Assembly: GCA_021783895.1 (NCBI GenBank)
Contig: JAJXTJ010000083.1
Coordinates: 487-6,161 of the forward strand
Length of the DNA: 5,675 nt
Source: Pseudomonadota bacterium
GTDB lineage: Bacteria > Pseudomonadota > Gammaproteobacteria > Burkholderiales > Sulfuricellaceae
Reading direction: 5' to 3'
Shown: piece after piece, positions 1 through 5,620 of the stretch
Numbering within the stretch: position 1 is the first letter of the stretch
How the letters are laid out: each line of letters opens with the position of its first letter
The notes under the pieces: generated by a model
Databases searched by the model: none
The model's input: the letters and a program-made list of their open reading frames with translations, nothing else
Told to the model about the DNA's origin: nothing
Translations under genes and position numbers: made by a program

Positions 1-70
1 TATTCTCGGTATCGTGCGCACCTGGACCTTTACCCGTGCCGACGAACTGGGCACAACAGCCTCCGAGTAG
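1..70 (+). CDS. C-terminal tail of a TonB-like (energy transducer) protein, partial
   Basis: An open frame enters from the left edge (first whole codon at base 2) and ends at TAG 68-70. The visible tail reads [20 protein letters not shown] then Ser-Glu. The pattern I-V-R-T-W-x-F followed by a polar D-E-L stretch resembles the last beta-strand of TonB C-terminal domains, which contact TonB-dependent outer-membrane receptors in the periplasm. In betaproteobacteria and pseudomonads a TonB-family gene often lies just upstream of yqgE, which agrees with this reading. Only 22 residues are visible, so the assignment rests on a short motif plus context. The gap to the chosen yqgE start is 29 bases, close enough for co-transcription. 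Confidence 0.5.
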   Translation, partial: ILGIVRTWTFTRADELGTTASE

Positions 71-99
71 GGGTGCCGAGGATATGCCATAATTGCACC

Positions 100-660
100 A
101 TGCAAAACGTCAACCTGACCGACCATTTCCTGATCGCCATGCCCGCCATGATCGATCCCTGTTTCGCCAAATCCCTCACCTATGTGTGCGAGCACTCCGA
201 GCAGGGGGCGCTGGGCGTGGTGGTCAACAAGCCGATCGAGATGACACTGAAGATGCTGCTCGAACAGATTGGCATCGAGTTCAAAGCGGAAGCGCATGCG
301 GAGGAGCTGGTGCACTTCGGTGGCCCGGTGCAGATGGACCGTGGTTTCGTTCTGCACCAACCGACCGGAGAGTGGATGTCCACCATGGCGGTCAACGAGA
401 GTGTCGCCCTGACCACTTCAAAAGATATCCTGGAAGCGGTCGGCTGCGGGCAAGGGCCCTACAAGCTGCTGGTGTCGCTGGGTTATGTCGGCTGGGAGGC
501 GGGACAGCTGGAACAGGAACTGACGCAAAATGCCTGGCTCACCGTGCCGGCTTCGACGGCCATTATTTTCGACCTGCCTTGGGAACAGCGCCTGCCCGCC
601 GCAATGAAACTGCTGGGCGTAGACCTCGCCTGCCTGGCCGATGGGGCAGGACATGCGTGA
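100..660 (+). CDS. yqgE: YqgE/AlgH family protein (UPF0301)
   Basis: A 186-residue cytosolic protein of the UPF0301/DUF179 family (YqgE, also called AlgH), whose members are usually about 185 residues. Its biochemical role is not settled; AlgH was linked to alginate regulation in Pseudomonas. Visible family signatures from the ATG at 100 are [13 protein letters not shown] near residues 5-17, [15 protein letters not shown] at 31-45, [14 protein letters not shown] at 73-86 and [15 protein letters not shown] at 127-141. The frame could start at GTG 73, but ATG 100 puts the conserved N-L-T-x-H-F-L-I at the usual place, so I chose it. The ribosome binding site before ATG 100 is weak; a GAGGA lies about 16 bases upstream. 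It is followed by ruvX, a very common pairing in proteobacteria. Confidence 0.95.
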   Translation: MQNVNLTDHFLIAMPAMIDPCFAKSLTYVCEHSEQGALGVVVNKPIEMTLKMLLEQIGIEFKAEAHAEELVHFGGPVQMDRGFVLHQPTGEWMSTMAVNESVALTTSKDILEAVGCGQGPYKLLVSLGYVGWEAGQLEQELTQNAWLTVPASTAIIFDLPWEQRLPAAMKLLGVDLACLADGAGHA

Positions 661-664
661 TTCC

Positions 665-739
665 GTGAGGGGTGAGGCGTGAGGTGCGTGACAAATGGAT
701 GATCTTCAGCATATCCACTCCTCACCCCTCACCCCTCAC
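665..739. repeat. Palindromic element with 7-bp units between yqgE and ruvX
   Basis: The left arm 665-684 consists of GTGAGGG, GTGAGGC and most of GTGAGGT; the right arm 720-739 is built of three CCTCACC units starting at 720, 727 and 734. The arms pair at 19 of 20 positions, enclosing a 35-base loop (685-719). The loop holds the ruvX start codon at 695, and the right arm encodes part of the ruvX N-terminus. In RNA the element could form a long GC-rich hairpin. It looks like a dispersed intergenic repeat that has grown by 7-bp steps; I cannot tell from one copy whether it recurs in the genome. Confidence 0.85.
682..697 (+). promoter_or_regulatory. Ribosome binding site and start of ruvX inside the palindrome
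   Basis: AGGTG at 682-686 lies 8 bases before the ATG at 695 and is the only good Shine-Dalgarno match. Its first three bases belong to the left arm of the 665-739 palindrome, so the folded hairpin would partly hide it. There is no other ATG, GTG or TTG in frame between 695 and the conserved GFDFG core, so this site decides the start of ruvX. Confidence 0.6.
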
Positions 740-1159
740 CCGCCGCAACGCGGCACGGTTCTGGGCTTCGATTTCGGCATCAAGCGTATCGGCGTGGCGG
801 TGGGTGAACTGGAGTTGGGGCTGGCGCATCCCTTGACGACGGTTGCGGGAGAAAGCAACGACCAGCGTTTCGGCGCCATCGAGGCACTGCTCAAGGAATG
901 GCGGCCGGCGCTGGTGGTGGTGGGCTTGCCCGCTCACGCGGATGGCGAGGAGCACGAAATGAGCGCGCGCTGCCGGCGTTTCGCGCACCAGCTGGAAGGC
1001 CGCTTCGGTCTCAAGACGGTGCTGGTGGACGAGCGCCATAGCTCCACTGCGGCGAGCGAGGATCTGAACGAAGCCGGGGTGCGCGGTCGCAGGCAGAAGG
1101 CGGTGCTGGACCAGGTCGCGGCGCAACGGATTTTGCAGTCTTATCTGGATGGGCTATAA
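695..1159 (+). CDS. ruvX: Putative Holliday-junction resolvase / pre-16S rRNA nuclease RuvX (YqgF)
   Basis: A 154-residue protein of the YqgF/RuvX family, an RNase H-like nuclease fold proposed to resolve Holliday junctions and, in E. coli, to mature the 5' end of 16S rRNA. The core begins at about residue 20. [14 protein letters not shown] (24-37) carries the first acidic residue, Asp26. VVVGLP is at 74-79, [10 protein letters not shown] at 111-120 carries Glu113, and [13 protein letters not shown] at 139-151 carries the last acidic residue, Asp139, so the active-site set looks complete. The first 19 residues are a non-conserved leader; SSPLTPHPP (9-17) is encoded mostly by the right arm of the 7-bp palindrome. 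The start ATG has AGGTG 8 bases upstream. The gene follows yqgE after 34 bases, probably in the same transcript. Confidence 0.95.
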   Translation: MDDLQHIHSSPLTPHPPQRGTVLGFDFGIKRIGVAVGELELGLAHPLTTVAGESNDQRFGAIEALLKEWRPALVVVGLPAHADGEEHEMSARCRRFAHQLEGRFGLKTVLVDERHSSTAASEDLNEAGVRGRRQKAVLDQVAAQRILQSYLDGL

Positions 1160-1168
1160 CCACACTTG

Positions 1169-1291
1169 AACCACGGAGCCCACAGGGAAAAACAAAGACT
1201 TGGAAGTGTCAACTCATTCACCCAACGGGTACTTGGACAGAACTGTGTAACATTTTGATGTTACCCCGTGATCCCCGTGTGCCCCGTGGTT
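1169..1291. repeat. Degenerate palindromic intergenic element with 9-bp units (ruvX-pyrB spacer)
   Basis: This fills most of the 153-base gap 1160-1312, where no gene is visible. The left arm 1169-1187 (AACCACGGAGCCCACAGGG) is complementary at 16 of 19 positions to the right arm 1273-1291. The right side is built of three 9-bp units, CCCCGTGNN, starting at 1264, 1273 and 1282. The arms resemble those of the element upstream of rlmL (CCACGGAG here, CCACAGAG there), suggesting two members of one family. The 85-base centre contains a separate small hairpin and is otherwise of unknown origin. No pyrR, leader peptide or convincing promoter could be recognised in this gap. Confidence 0.7.
1247..1264. 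other. Perfect 7-bp hairpin upstream of pyrB
   Basis: GTAACAT at 1247-1253 and ATGTTAC at 1258-1264 are perfect inverted repeats around a 4-base TTTG loop. It lies 48 bases before the pyrB ATG, inside the loop of the larger palindrome. It is AT-rich and not followed by a T-run, so it is not a typical Rho-independent terminator on the plus strand. It might be a protein-binding site or simply part of the repeat; nothing in the sequence decides this. Confidence 0.45.
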
Positions 1292-1312
1292 AACGGAGTT
1301 TTATAGGACGAT

Positions 1313-2278
1313 ATGAAAAACAACCCCCAACTCAACAAGAACGGCGAGCTGCAGCACCTGCTTACCATCGATGGTCTGCCCGCGGCGACCTTGCGGCATA
1401 TTCTCGACACCGCTTCGTCCTTTCTCAACATGGCCGAGCGCGAGGTGAAGAAGGTGCCGTTGCTCCAAGGCAAGGCGATTTTCAACCTGTTCTTCGAGCC
1501 CAGTACGCGCACGCGCACCACCTTCGAAATCGCCGCCAAAAAGCTGTCCGCCGATGTGATCAACCTCAACGTCGGCGCATCCAGCACCAGCAAGGGCGAA
1601 ACCCTGCTCGACACCGTCGACAACCTGTCGGCGATGCAGGCGGACATGTTCGTCGTGCGCCACGGTGAGTCCGGCGCGCCGCACCTGATCGCGCAGCACG
1701 TTGCGCCGCACATCCACGTCGTCAATGCCGGCGACGGACGCCACGCCCACCCCACCCAGGGGCTGCTGGACATGTTCACCATCCGCCATTACAAGAAGGA
1801 TCTGACCCGCCTGCGCGTGGCCATCGTCGGCGACATGCTGCACTCGCGCGTGGCGCGTTCGCAGATCCATGCGCTGACCACGCTGGGCGTGCCGGAAGTG
1901 CGCGTGATCGCTCCCAAGACCCTGATCCCGGCCTGCGCCGAACGCATGGGGGTGCAGATTTACCACGACATGGCAAAGGGGCTGAAGGATGTCGACGTGA
2001 TCATCATGCTGCGCCTGCAGAACGAGCGCATGCGCGGCGCGCTGCTGCCCTCCTCCCAGGAGTATTTCAAGTATTACGGCCTGACCGCCGAGAAGCTGGC
2101 GCTGGCGCGGCCCGACGCGATCATCATGCATCCCGGCCCGATGAACCGCGGCGTGGAAATCGAATCCTCCGTCGCCGACGGCGTGCAGTCGGTGATCCTG
2201 TCGCAGGTGACCTTCGGCATCGCGGTGCGGATGGCGGTGATGAGCATATTGATGGGCGCAGACGGGAGCGGAAAATGA
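1313..2278 (+). CDS. pyrB: Aspartate carbamoyltransferase catalytic subunit
   Basis: A 321-residue cytosolic enzyme that joins carbamoyl phosphate and L-aspartate, the committed step of pyrimidine synthesis. The carbamoyl-phosphate loop FEPSTRTRT (61-69), the STSKGET loop (91-97, Lys94), HPTQ (146-149), HSRVARS (177-183), LRLQNER (233-239) and HPGPMNRG (273-280) are all intact, so it should be active. It is slightly longer than E. coli PyrB (about 311 residues) because of an N-terminal extension of the sort seen in class A ATCases that pair with a dihydroorotase-like subunit. AGGA at 1305-1308 lies 4 bases before the ATG, with GGAG further up at 1295. The stop overlaps the start of the next gene as ATGA (2275-2278), so translation of the two subunits is probably coupled. 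No pyrI regulatory subunit gene is nearby. Confidence 0.97.
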   Translation: MKNNPQLNKNGELQHLLTIDGLPAATLRHILDTASSFLNMAEREVKKVPLLQGKAIFNLFFEPSTRTRTTFEIAAKKLSADVINLNVGASSTSKGETLLDTVDNLSAMQADMFVVRHGESGAPHLIAQHVAPHIHVVNAGDGRHAHPTQGLLDMFTIRHYKKDLTRLRVAIVGDMLHSRVARSQIHALTTLGVPEVRVIAPKTLIPACAERMGVQIYHDMAKGLKDVDVIIMLRLQNERMRGALLPSSQEYFKYYGLTAEKLALARPDAIIMHPGPMNRGVEIESSVADGVQSVILSQVTFGIAVRMAVMSILMGADGSGK

Positions 2279-3555
2279 AAATCCACATCAAGAACGGCCG
2301 ACTGATCGACCCGAAAAACAATATCGATGCCCAGCAGGACGTGTACACGGCGGCGGGCAAGGTGGTCGCCGTCGGCGCCATGCCCGAGGGCTTCCATGCC
2401 AACCGCACGATCTACGCCAGCGGACTGGTGGTCTGCCCCGGCCTGGTCGACCTGTCCGCCCGGTTGCGCGAGCCGGGTAACGAATACAAGGCCACGCTCG
2501 AATCCGAAATGCTGGCGGCGGTGGCGGGCGGCGTCACCAGCCTGGTCTGCCCGCCGGACACCGACCCGCCGCTGGACGAGCCGGGCCTGGTGGAAATGCT
2601 CAAGCACCGCGCCAAGAGCCTGAACCAGGCGCGGGTCTATCCGCTGGGAGCCCTCACCCAAAGGCTGGCCGGCGAGCGCCTGACCGAGATGGCCGAACTC
2701 CACGACGCCGGCTGCATCGCCTTCTCCCACGCCGACATGCCGCTGACCGACACCAACGTGCTGCTGCACGCCATGGAGTACGCGGCAACTTTCGGTTTCA
2801 CCGTCTGGCTGCGCCCGCAGGACGCCTTCATCGCCCGCGACGGCGTCGCCCACGACGGCGAAGTCGCTACCCGGCTCGGCCTGGCGGCGATCCCGTCCTG
2901 CGCCGAAACCATCGCCCTGGCCACGATACTGACGCTGGCGCGCGAAACCGGCGCGCGCGTCCACATCTGCCGCCTGTCCAGCCGCGAAGGCGTGGCCCTG
3001 ATCCGCGCGGCGAAAGCGGAAGGCCTGCCGGTGACCTGCGATGTCGCCATCCACCACGCCCACCTGAGCGAAATGGACATCGGCTACTTCGACACCAATT
3101 GCCACCTGGTGCCGCCGCTGAGAAGCCAGCGCGACCGCGAAGCCCTGCGCGACGCGCTCGCCGACGGAACGGTCGACGCCCTGTGCTCCGACCACGCCCC
3201 GGTGGACGACGACGCCAAACTGCTGCCCTTCGCCGAGGCCGAACCCGGCGCCACCGGCCTGGAGCTGTTGCTGCCGCTGACGCTGAAATGGGCCAAGGAA
3301 ACCGGGGTTTCCCTGTCCGCCGCGATTGCCAGGATCACGTCCGAGCCGGCGCGGATACTGGCTCTGAACAACGGTCACCTGGGGGCAGGGCAGCACGCCG
3401 ATGTGTGCATTTTCGATCCGGAGCAGTACTGGAAAGTTGAACCTGCGTCGCTCAAGAGCCAGGGGAGGAATACGCCGTTTTTGGGGTTGGAGTTACAGGG
3501 GAAGGTTAGGTATACGTTGGTGGAGGGGCATGTGGTTTATGAGGCCTCGGCTTAA
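2275..3555 (+). CDS. pyrC: Dihydroorotase-like subunit, probably catalytically inactive (PyrC' / PyrX type)
   Basis: A 426-residue amidohydrolase of the class I dihydroorotase family, close to the usual length. The start is ATG 2275, overlapping the pyrB stop, with GGAG at 2265-2268. Active members carry a metal site D-x-H-x-H followed by L/F-R-E/D-P-G. Here the segment is [10 protein letters not shown] (59-68), so both histidines are replaced (Ser61, Arg63). A further histidine expected in H-I-C-H is Arg233 (HICRLSS, 230-236). HHAHLSE (260-266) and CSDHAP (304-309, Asp306) remain. By comparison with Pseudomonas, where such a pseudo-dihydroorotase is needed to assemble the ATCase dodecamer, it is likely a structural partner of PyrB rather than the enzyme of step three; an active dihydroorotase should then be encoded elsewhere. 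The last 30 or so codons use TTG, GGG, TTA and AGG, unlike the CTG/GGC/CGC style before. Databases may label it simply dihydroorotase. Confidence 0.93.
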   Translation: MKIHIKNGRLIDPKNNIDAQQDVYTAAGKVVAVGAMPEGFHANRTIYASGLVVCPGLVDLSARLREPGNEYKATLESEMLAAVAGGVTSLVCPPDTDPPLDEPGLVEMLKHRAKSLNQARVYPLGALTQRLAGERLTEMAELHDAGCIAFSHADMPLTDTNVLLHAMEYAATFGFTVWLRPQDAFIARDGVAHDGEVATRLGLAAIPSCAETIALATILTLARETGARVHICRLSSREGVALIRAAKAEGLPVTCDVAIHHAHLSEMDIGYFDTNCHLVPPLRSQRDREALRDALADGTVDALCSDHAPVDDDAKLLPFAEAEPGATGLELLLPLTLKWAKETGVSLSAAIARITSEPARILALNNGHLGAGQHADVCIFDPEQYWKVEPASLKSQGRNTPFLGLELQGKVRYTLVEGHVVYEASA

Positions 3556-3557
3556 CG

Positions 3558-3964
3558 ATGGTGAAGAAGCGGATGCGGGTCACGCTCGCAGCGATCCGGC
3601 AGGCCTTGAAAAGGCGGCGACACGAACCCGTCGCGCACGTAGGCCAATGGCTGACGCGAGTCATGCGCGGCTACCTCAACCACTTTGCGGTGCCGGACAA
3701 GCTGAGAAGGCTGGCCGGTTTCCGTTATGAGATTTGTCGTGCATGGCGTGCTGCCCTGAGCCGACGCAGCCAGAAGGGGAAGATGACATGGGCGCAATTT
3801 GGCCGTCTGGCGACAAATACTTGCCAACCCACGCCGGGTGCTGCATCCCTATCCACCCGCGCATTTCGCGTCATGACCCAAGGCAGGAGCCCTATGCGGC
3901 AATACCGCACCCGCTGATCTGTGCGGGGCGGGTAACTGGCATTCCTACCGCGACCTGGTTTTGA
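3558..3964 (+). pseudogene. ltrA: Remnant of a group II intron reverse transcriptase/maturase (C-terminal end, frameshifted)
   Basis: The translation from 3558 matches my knowledge of the maturase end of group II intron RTs: KKRMRVTLAAIRQALKRRRH, then EPVAHVGQWL, RVMRGYLNHFAVP, LRRLAGFRYEICRAWRAALS and RRSQKGKMTWAQFGRLA. After about 3812 the homologous text jumps frame: DKYLPT from 3812, VLHPYPPAHFAS in a second frame from 3838, and RQEPYAAIPHPLICAG back in the 3812 frame from 3881, ending at TGA 3962-3964. At least three indels are implied, and the RT catalytic domain is missing, so this is dead. The homology starts within a few codons of the pyrC stop, so the copy is 5'-truncated at that junction. 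The ATG at 3558 is an accident of the truncation rather than a real start. Intron RNA domains follow and overlap its end. Confidence 0.85.
3887..3955 (+). ncRNA. Degenerate group II intron RNA domains V and VI
   Basis: From 3887 the sequence GAGCCCTATGCGGCAATACC, continuing GCACCCGCTGATC to 3919, resembles domain V of bacterial group II introns (typically GAGCCGTATGCGG, a small loop, CCGCACGTACGG). The upper stem TGCGG/CCGCA is kept, while the lower 3' strand is altered. Next, 3921-3955 resembles domain VI: GCGG at 3923-3926 pairs with CCGC at 3948-3951, with an unpaired A at 3947 in the sequence CTACCGC where the branch-point adenosine is expected. The intron end would then be near 3955. The consensus comparison is from memory. 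In this intron type the maturase reading frame runs into domain V, as it does here (EPYAAIPH). With no 5' half it cannot splice. Confidence 0.65.
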
Positions 3965-3969
3965 TTGGG

Positions 3970-4221
3970 CTATTTTGCGGCGAGTATGGTCAGCGTTGAC
4001 TGGAGCGCTTCCGCCACCTCGCGACCGAGGGCGGTGAGATAGCCGCCGTCAGCCAGAGTGACCAGTTTCTTGGCATGCAGCCGCTGCACTGCGGCAATCA
4101 TCGGGAGCTCGGCGTCTTTGCGCACTTTGATGCCTTCCTGCATGGTGTCGAGGTCGAAGTGGGCGAGGAAGTTCAGTTCCTCCACGAGATCGGGAGTCAG
4201 TTTTGGAGGTGGGGTCAACAT
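3970..4221 (-). CDS. TIGR02647-family small protein, possible DNA-binding protein
   Basis: An 83-residue protein read from ATG at 4221 down to TAG at 3970. It resembles the short conserved TIGR02647 family of proteobacteria, about 80 residues, with the pattern LTPDLVEELNFLAHFDLDT (8-26), QEGIKVRKDA (28-37), AAVQRLHAKKLVT (43-55) and DGGYLTALGREVAEALQ (58-74). The layout, helices followed by a D-G-G-Y-L-T turn and a further helix, is compatible with a small winged-helix-like fold, and some databases call members DNA-binding; the function is not established. AAAGG lies about 6 bases before the ATG. Longer in-frame upstream starts exist but run inside rlmL and lack homology, so I rejected them. 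It lies 26 bases downstream of rlmL on the same strand, probably co-transcribed. Confidence 0.88.
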   Translation of the reverse strand: MLTPPPKLTPDLVEELNFLAHFDLDTMQEGIKVRKDAELPMIAAVQRLHAKKLVTLADGGYLTALGREVAEALQSTLTILAAK

Positions 4222-4247
4222 GGTGTGCCTTTCTGAATAGTCTTCGG

Positions 4248-5447
4248 CTATTGTGGCACGGAAACAGGCTCTGCTCCATCCGGGCCATCTTCTTTTTTTA
4301 GCTTGCGGTTCGAGCCGGCCACCATGTCGTAGACGAACAGGCGGCAATCCAGGGCGCCGTTGTAGAGCGGAATCCGGCGCGATACGGAAAGCCGGATCAG
4401 TTTTGCAAGTCGCATGTCCGCGCTGAGGAAACAGGCACGCCAGCCGCCGAATTTCTGCTTCAGCAGGTCGCCGAGTCTGGGATAGAGCTGCGCCATTTCT
4501 TCCTGTTCGCCGATGCGCACGGCGTAGGGCGGGTTGGCGACCAGCACGCCAGTCGGCGCGGGCGGCGTGACGTCGAGCATGTTGATCTGCTTCAAGGTCA
4601 CCACTTCTTCCAGCCCGGCGGCCGCCAGGTTGGCGCGCGCCGCCATCAGCACGGTGCTGGAAACATCGCTGCCGTAGATCGGCAAGGGCGTTTTTGGCAG
4701 TTCCGCCGCTACGGCTTCCTTGTAAATCGCATCCCACGTCGCAGAGTCAAAATTCTTCATGTGCTCGAAGGCGAACCAGCGTTCCGCGCCGGGCGCGATG
4801 TTGAGCGCCATCTGGGCGGCCTCGATCAGGAAGGTGCCGCTGCCGCACATCGGGTCGAGCAGCGGCATCCCCGGCTGCCAGCCGGCGAGATGCAAAATTC
4901 CCGCCGCCAGGTTTTCGCGCAACGGCGCATCGCCCTGTTCCTTGCGGTAGCCGCGCTTGAACAGCGCTTCGCCCGAAGTGTCGAGGTAAAGCGATACCCG
5001 CTCGGCGGTGAGAAAAGCGTAGACCCGCATGTCCGGCGCGGCGGTGTTTATGCTCGGACGTTCGCCGCCGGTGGTGCGGAACTTGTCGCAGATGGCGTCC
5101 TTGATTTTCAGGGTGACGAAATCCAGGCTGCGCAGCGGACACTTGATCGCGCTGACCTTGACGCGGAAGGTCTGTTCGACATTGAACCAGCTCGGCCAGG
5201 ACAGGGCCAGCGCGGCGCGGTAAATATCTTCTTCGCTGCGGTAGGACTGTTCCGCCAGCCGCCACAGGACGCGGCTGGCGACACGGCTCCACAGGTTGAC
5301 GCGATAGCACAGCGCCAGGTCGCCGGCAAAGCCGACGCCGCCATCGGTGGGTGCTATGGCGGCGGCGCCGAGCTTTTCCAGCTCGGTCGCCAATGGGGTT
5401 TCCAGGCCGCGCGGGCAGGGGGCGAAAAATTGTTGGGCCGTGGTCAT
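4248..5447 (-). CDS. rlmL: 23S rRNA (guanine-N2) methyltransferase RlmL-like, THUMP domain
   Basis: A 399-residue protein read from ATG at 5447. An N-terminal ferredoxin-like/THUMP region (about 1-160; FFAPCPRGLETPLATELEKL, then INTAAPDMRVYAFL, LYLDTSGEALFKRGYR) is followed by a Rossmann methyltransferase with the S-adenosylmethionine motif LLDPMCGSGTFLIEAA (196-211) and the catalytic NPPYAVRIGE (305-314). In E. coli the related RlmKL makes m2G2445 in 23S rRNA and carries a second methyltransferase (RlmK) at its C-terminus. Here the protein stops after the RlmL part, with a charged low-complexity tail (about 380-399), so only the m2G activity is predicted. The start is favoured by AGGAT about 8 bases upstream and by homology. 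The frame stays open upstream through a 9-bp repeat array and could add a Phe-Ser-Val repeat leader, but I consider that artefactual. Confidence 0.94.
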   Translation of the reverse strand: MTTAQQFFAPCPRGLETPLATELEKLGAAAIAPTDGGVGFAGDLALCYRVNLWSRVASRVLWRLAEQSYRSEEDIYRAALALSWPSWFNVEQTFRVKVSAIKCPLRSLDFVTLKIKDAICDKFRTTGGERPSINTAAPDMRVYAFLTAERVSLYLDTSGEALFKRGYRKEQGDAPLRENLAAGILHLAGWQPGMPLLDPMCGSGTFLIEAAQMALNIAPGAERWFAFEHMKNFDSATWDAIYKEAVAAELPKTPLPIYGSDVSSTVLMAARANLAAAGLEEVVTLKQINMLDVTPPAPTGVLVANPPYAVRIGEQEEMAQLYPRLGDLLKQKFGGWRACFLSADMRLAKLIRLSVSRRIPLYNGALDCRLFVYDMVAGSNRKLKKEDGPDGAEPVSVPQ

Positions 5448-5471
5448 AAAGTTATCCTGAAAAAATCGGTT

Positions 5472-5600
5472 AGCCACAGAGAACACAGAGAACACAGAGA
5501 ACACAGAGAACACAGAGAACACAGAGAACACAGAGAACACAGAGAACACAGAGAACACAGAGGAAAATCAAAAGCAGGCATCCCTGTGTCCTCTGTGGCT
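5472..5600. repeat. Palindromic intergenic element upstream of rlmL
   Basis: AGCCACAGAGAACACAG at 5472-5488 is the reverse complement, at 16 of 17 positions, of CTGTGTCCTCTGTGGCT at 5584-5600. The spacer contains the expanded 9-bp array and a short unique stretch (5565-5583). The reverse complement of the right arm reads CCACAGAGGACACAG, and the last array unit also carries the GGA variant, so the ancestral element probably had one or two units per arm before expansion. It occupies most of the rlmL upstream region 5448-5620. No clear promoter is visible there. Confidence 0.85.
5475..5564. repeat. 9-bp tandem repeat array, nine perfect CACAGAGAA units plus one variant
   Basis: Nine identical copies of CACAGAGAA run from 5475 to 5555, followed by CACAGAGGA at 5556-5564. 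The unit is a multiple of three, so any change in copy number keeps frame; on the minus strand each unit reads Phe-Ser-Val with GTG as the Val codon. Perfect identity suggests recent expansion by replication slippage. The array ends 28 bases upstream of the rlmL start codon, so it sits within the likely leader or promoter region. Confidence 0.95.
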
Positions 5601-5620
5601 TGAATTTGTGGTTTTTAGGG

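Noticed and set aside
73..99. Upstream GTG start for yqgE at 73
   Set aside because: The added residues (MPRICHNCT) are not part of the conserved family start, and ATG 100 gives the usual family length.
1198..1240. Direct repeat ACTTGGA (1198-1204 and 1231-1237) as an insertion-sequence relic, and TTGGAC at 1233 as a -35 box
   Set aside because: Seven bases is too short to support an element, no transposase trace exists, and no matching -10 hexamer lies at 16-18 bases spacing.
2074..3396. 440-codon minus-strand open frame opposite pyrB and pyrC
   Set aside because: Its composition is the typical Gly/Gln/Val/Arg-rich shadow of a GC-rich gene on the other strand, and both sense genes are clearly real.
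3930..3975. Rho-independent terminator between pyrC and the convergent small gene
   Set aside because: The only hairpins found here fit intron domains V and VI and none is followed by a proper T-run on either strand.
3970..4737. Longer 255-codon version of the TIGR02647-type gene
   Set aside because: The upstream part is out of frame over rlmL and lacks similarity; the family length and the AAAGG site support the start at 4221.
5475..5564. CRISPR array
   Set aside because: The units are 9 bp with no spacers between them and there are no cas genes; it is a simple tandem repeat.
4761..5603. Long plus-strand open frame opposite rlmL, ending in His-Arg-Glu repeats
   Set aside because: It lies antisense to a gene with clear THUMP and methyltransferase motifs and shows no recognisable domain; the repeats come only from the 9-bp array.
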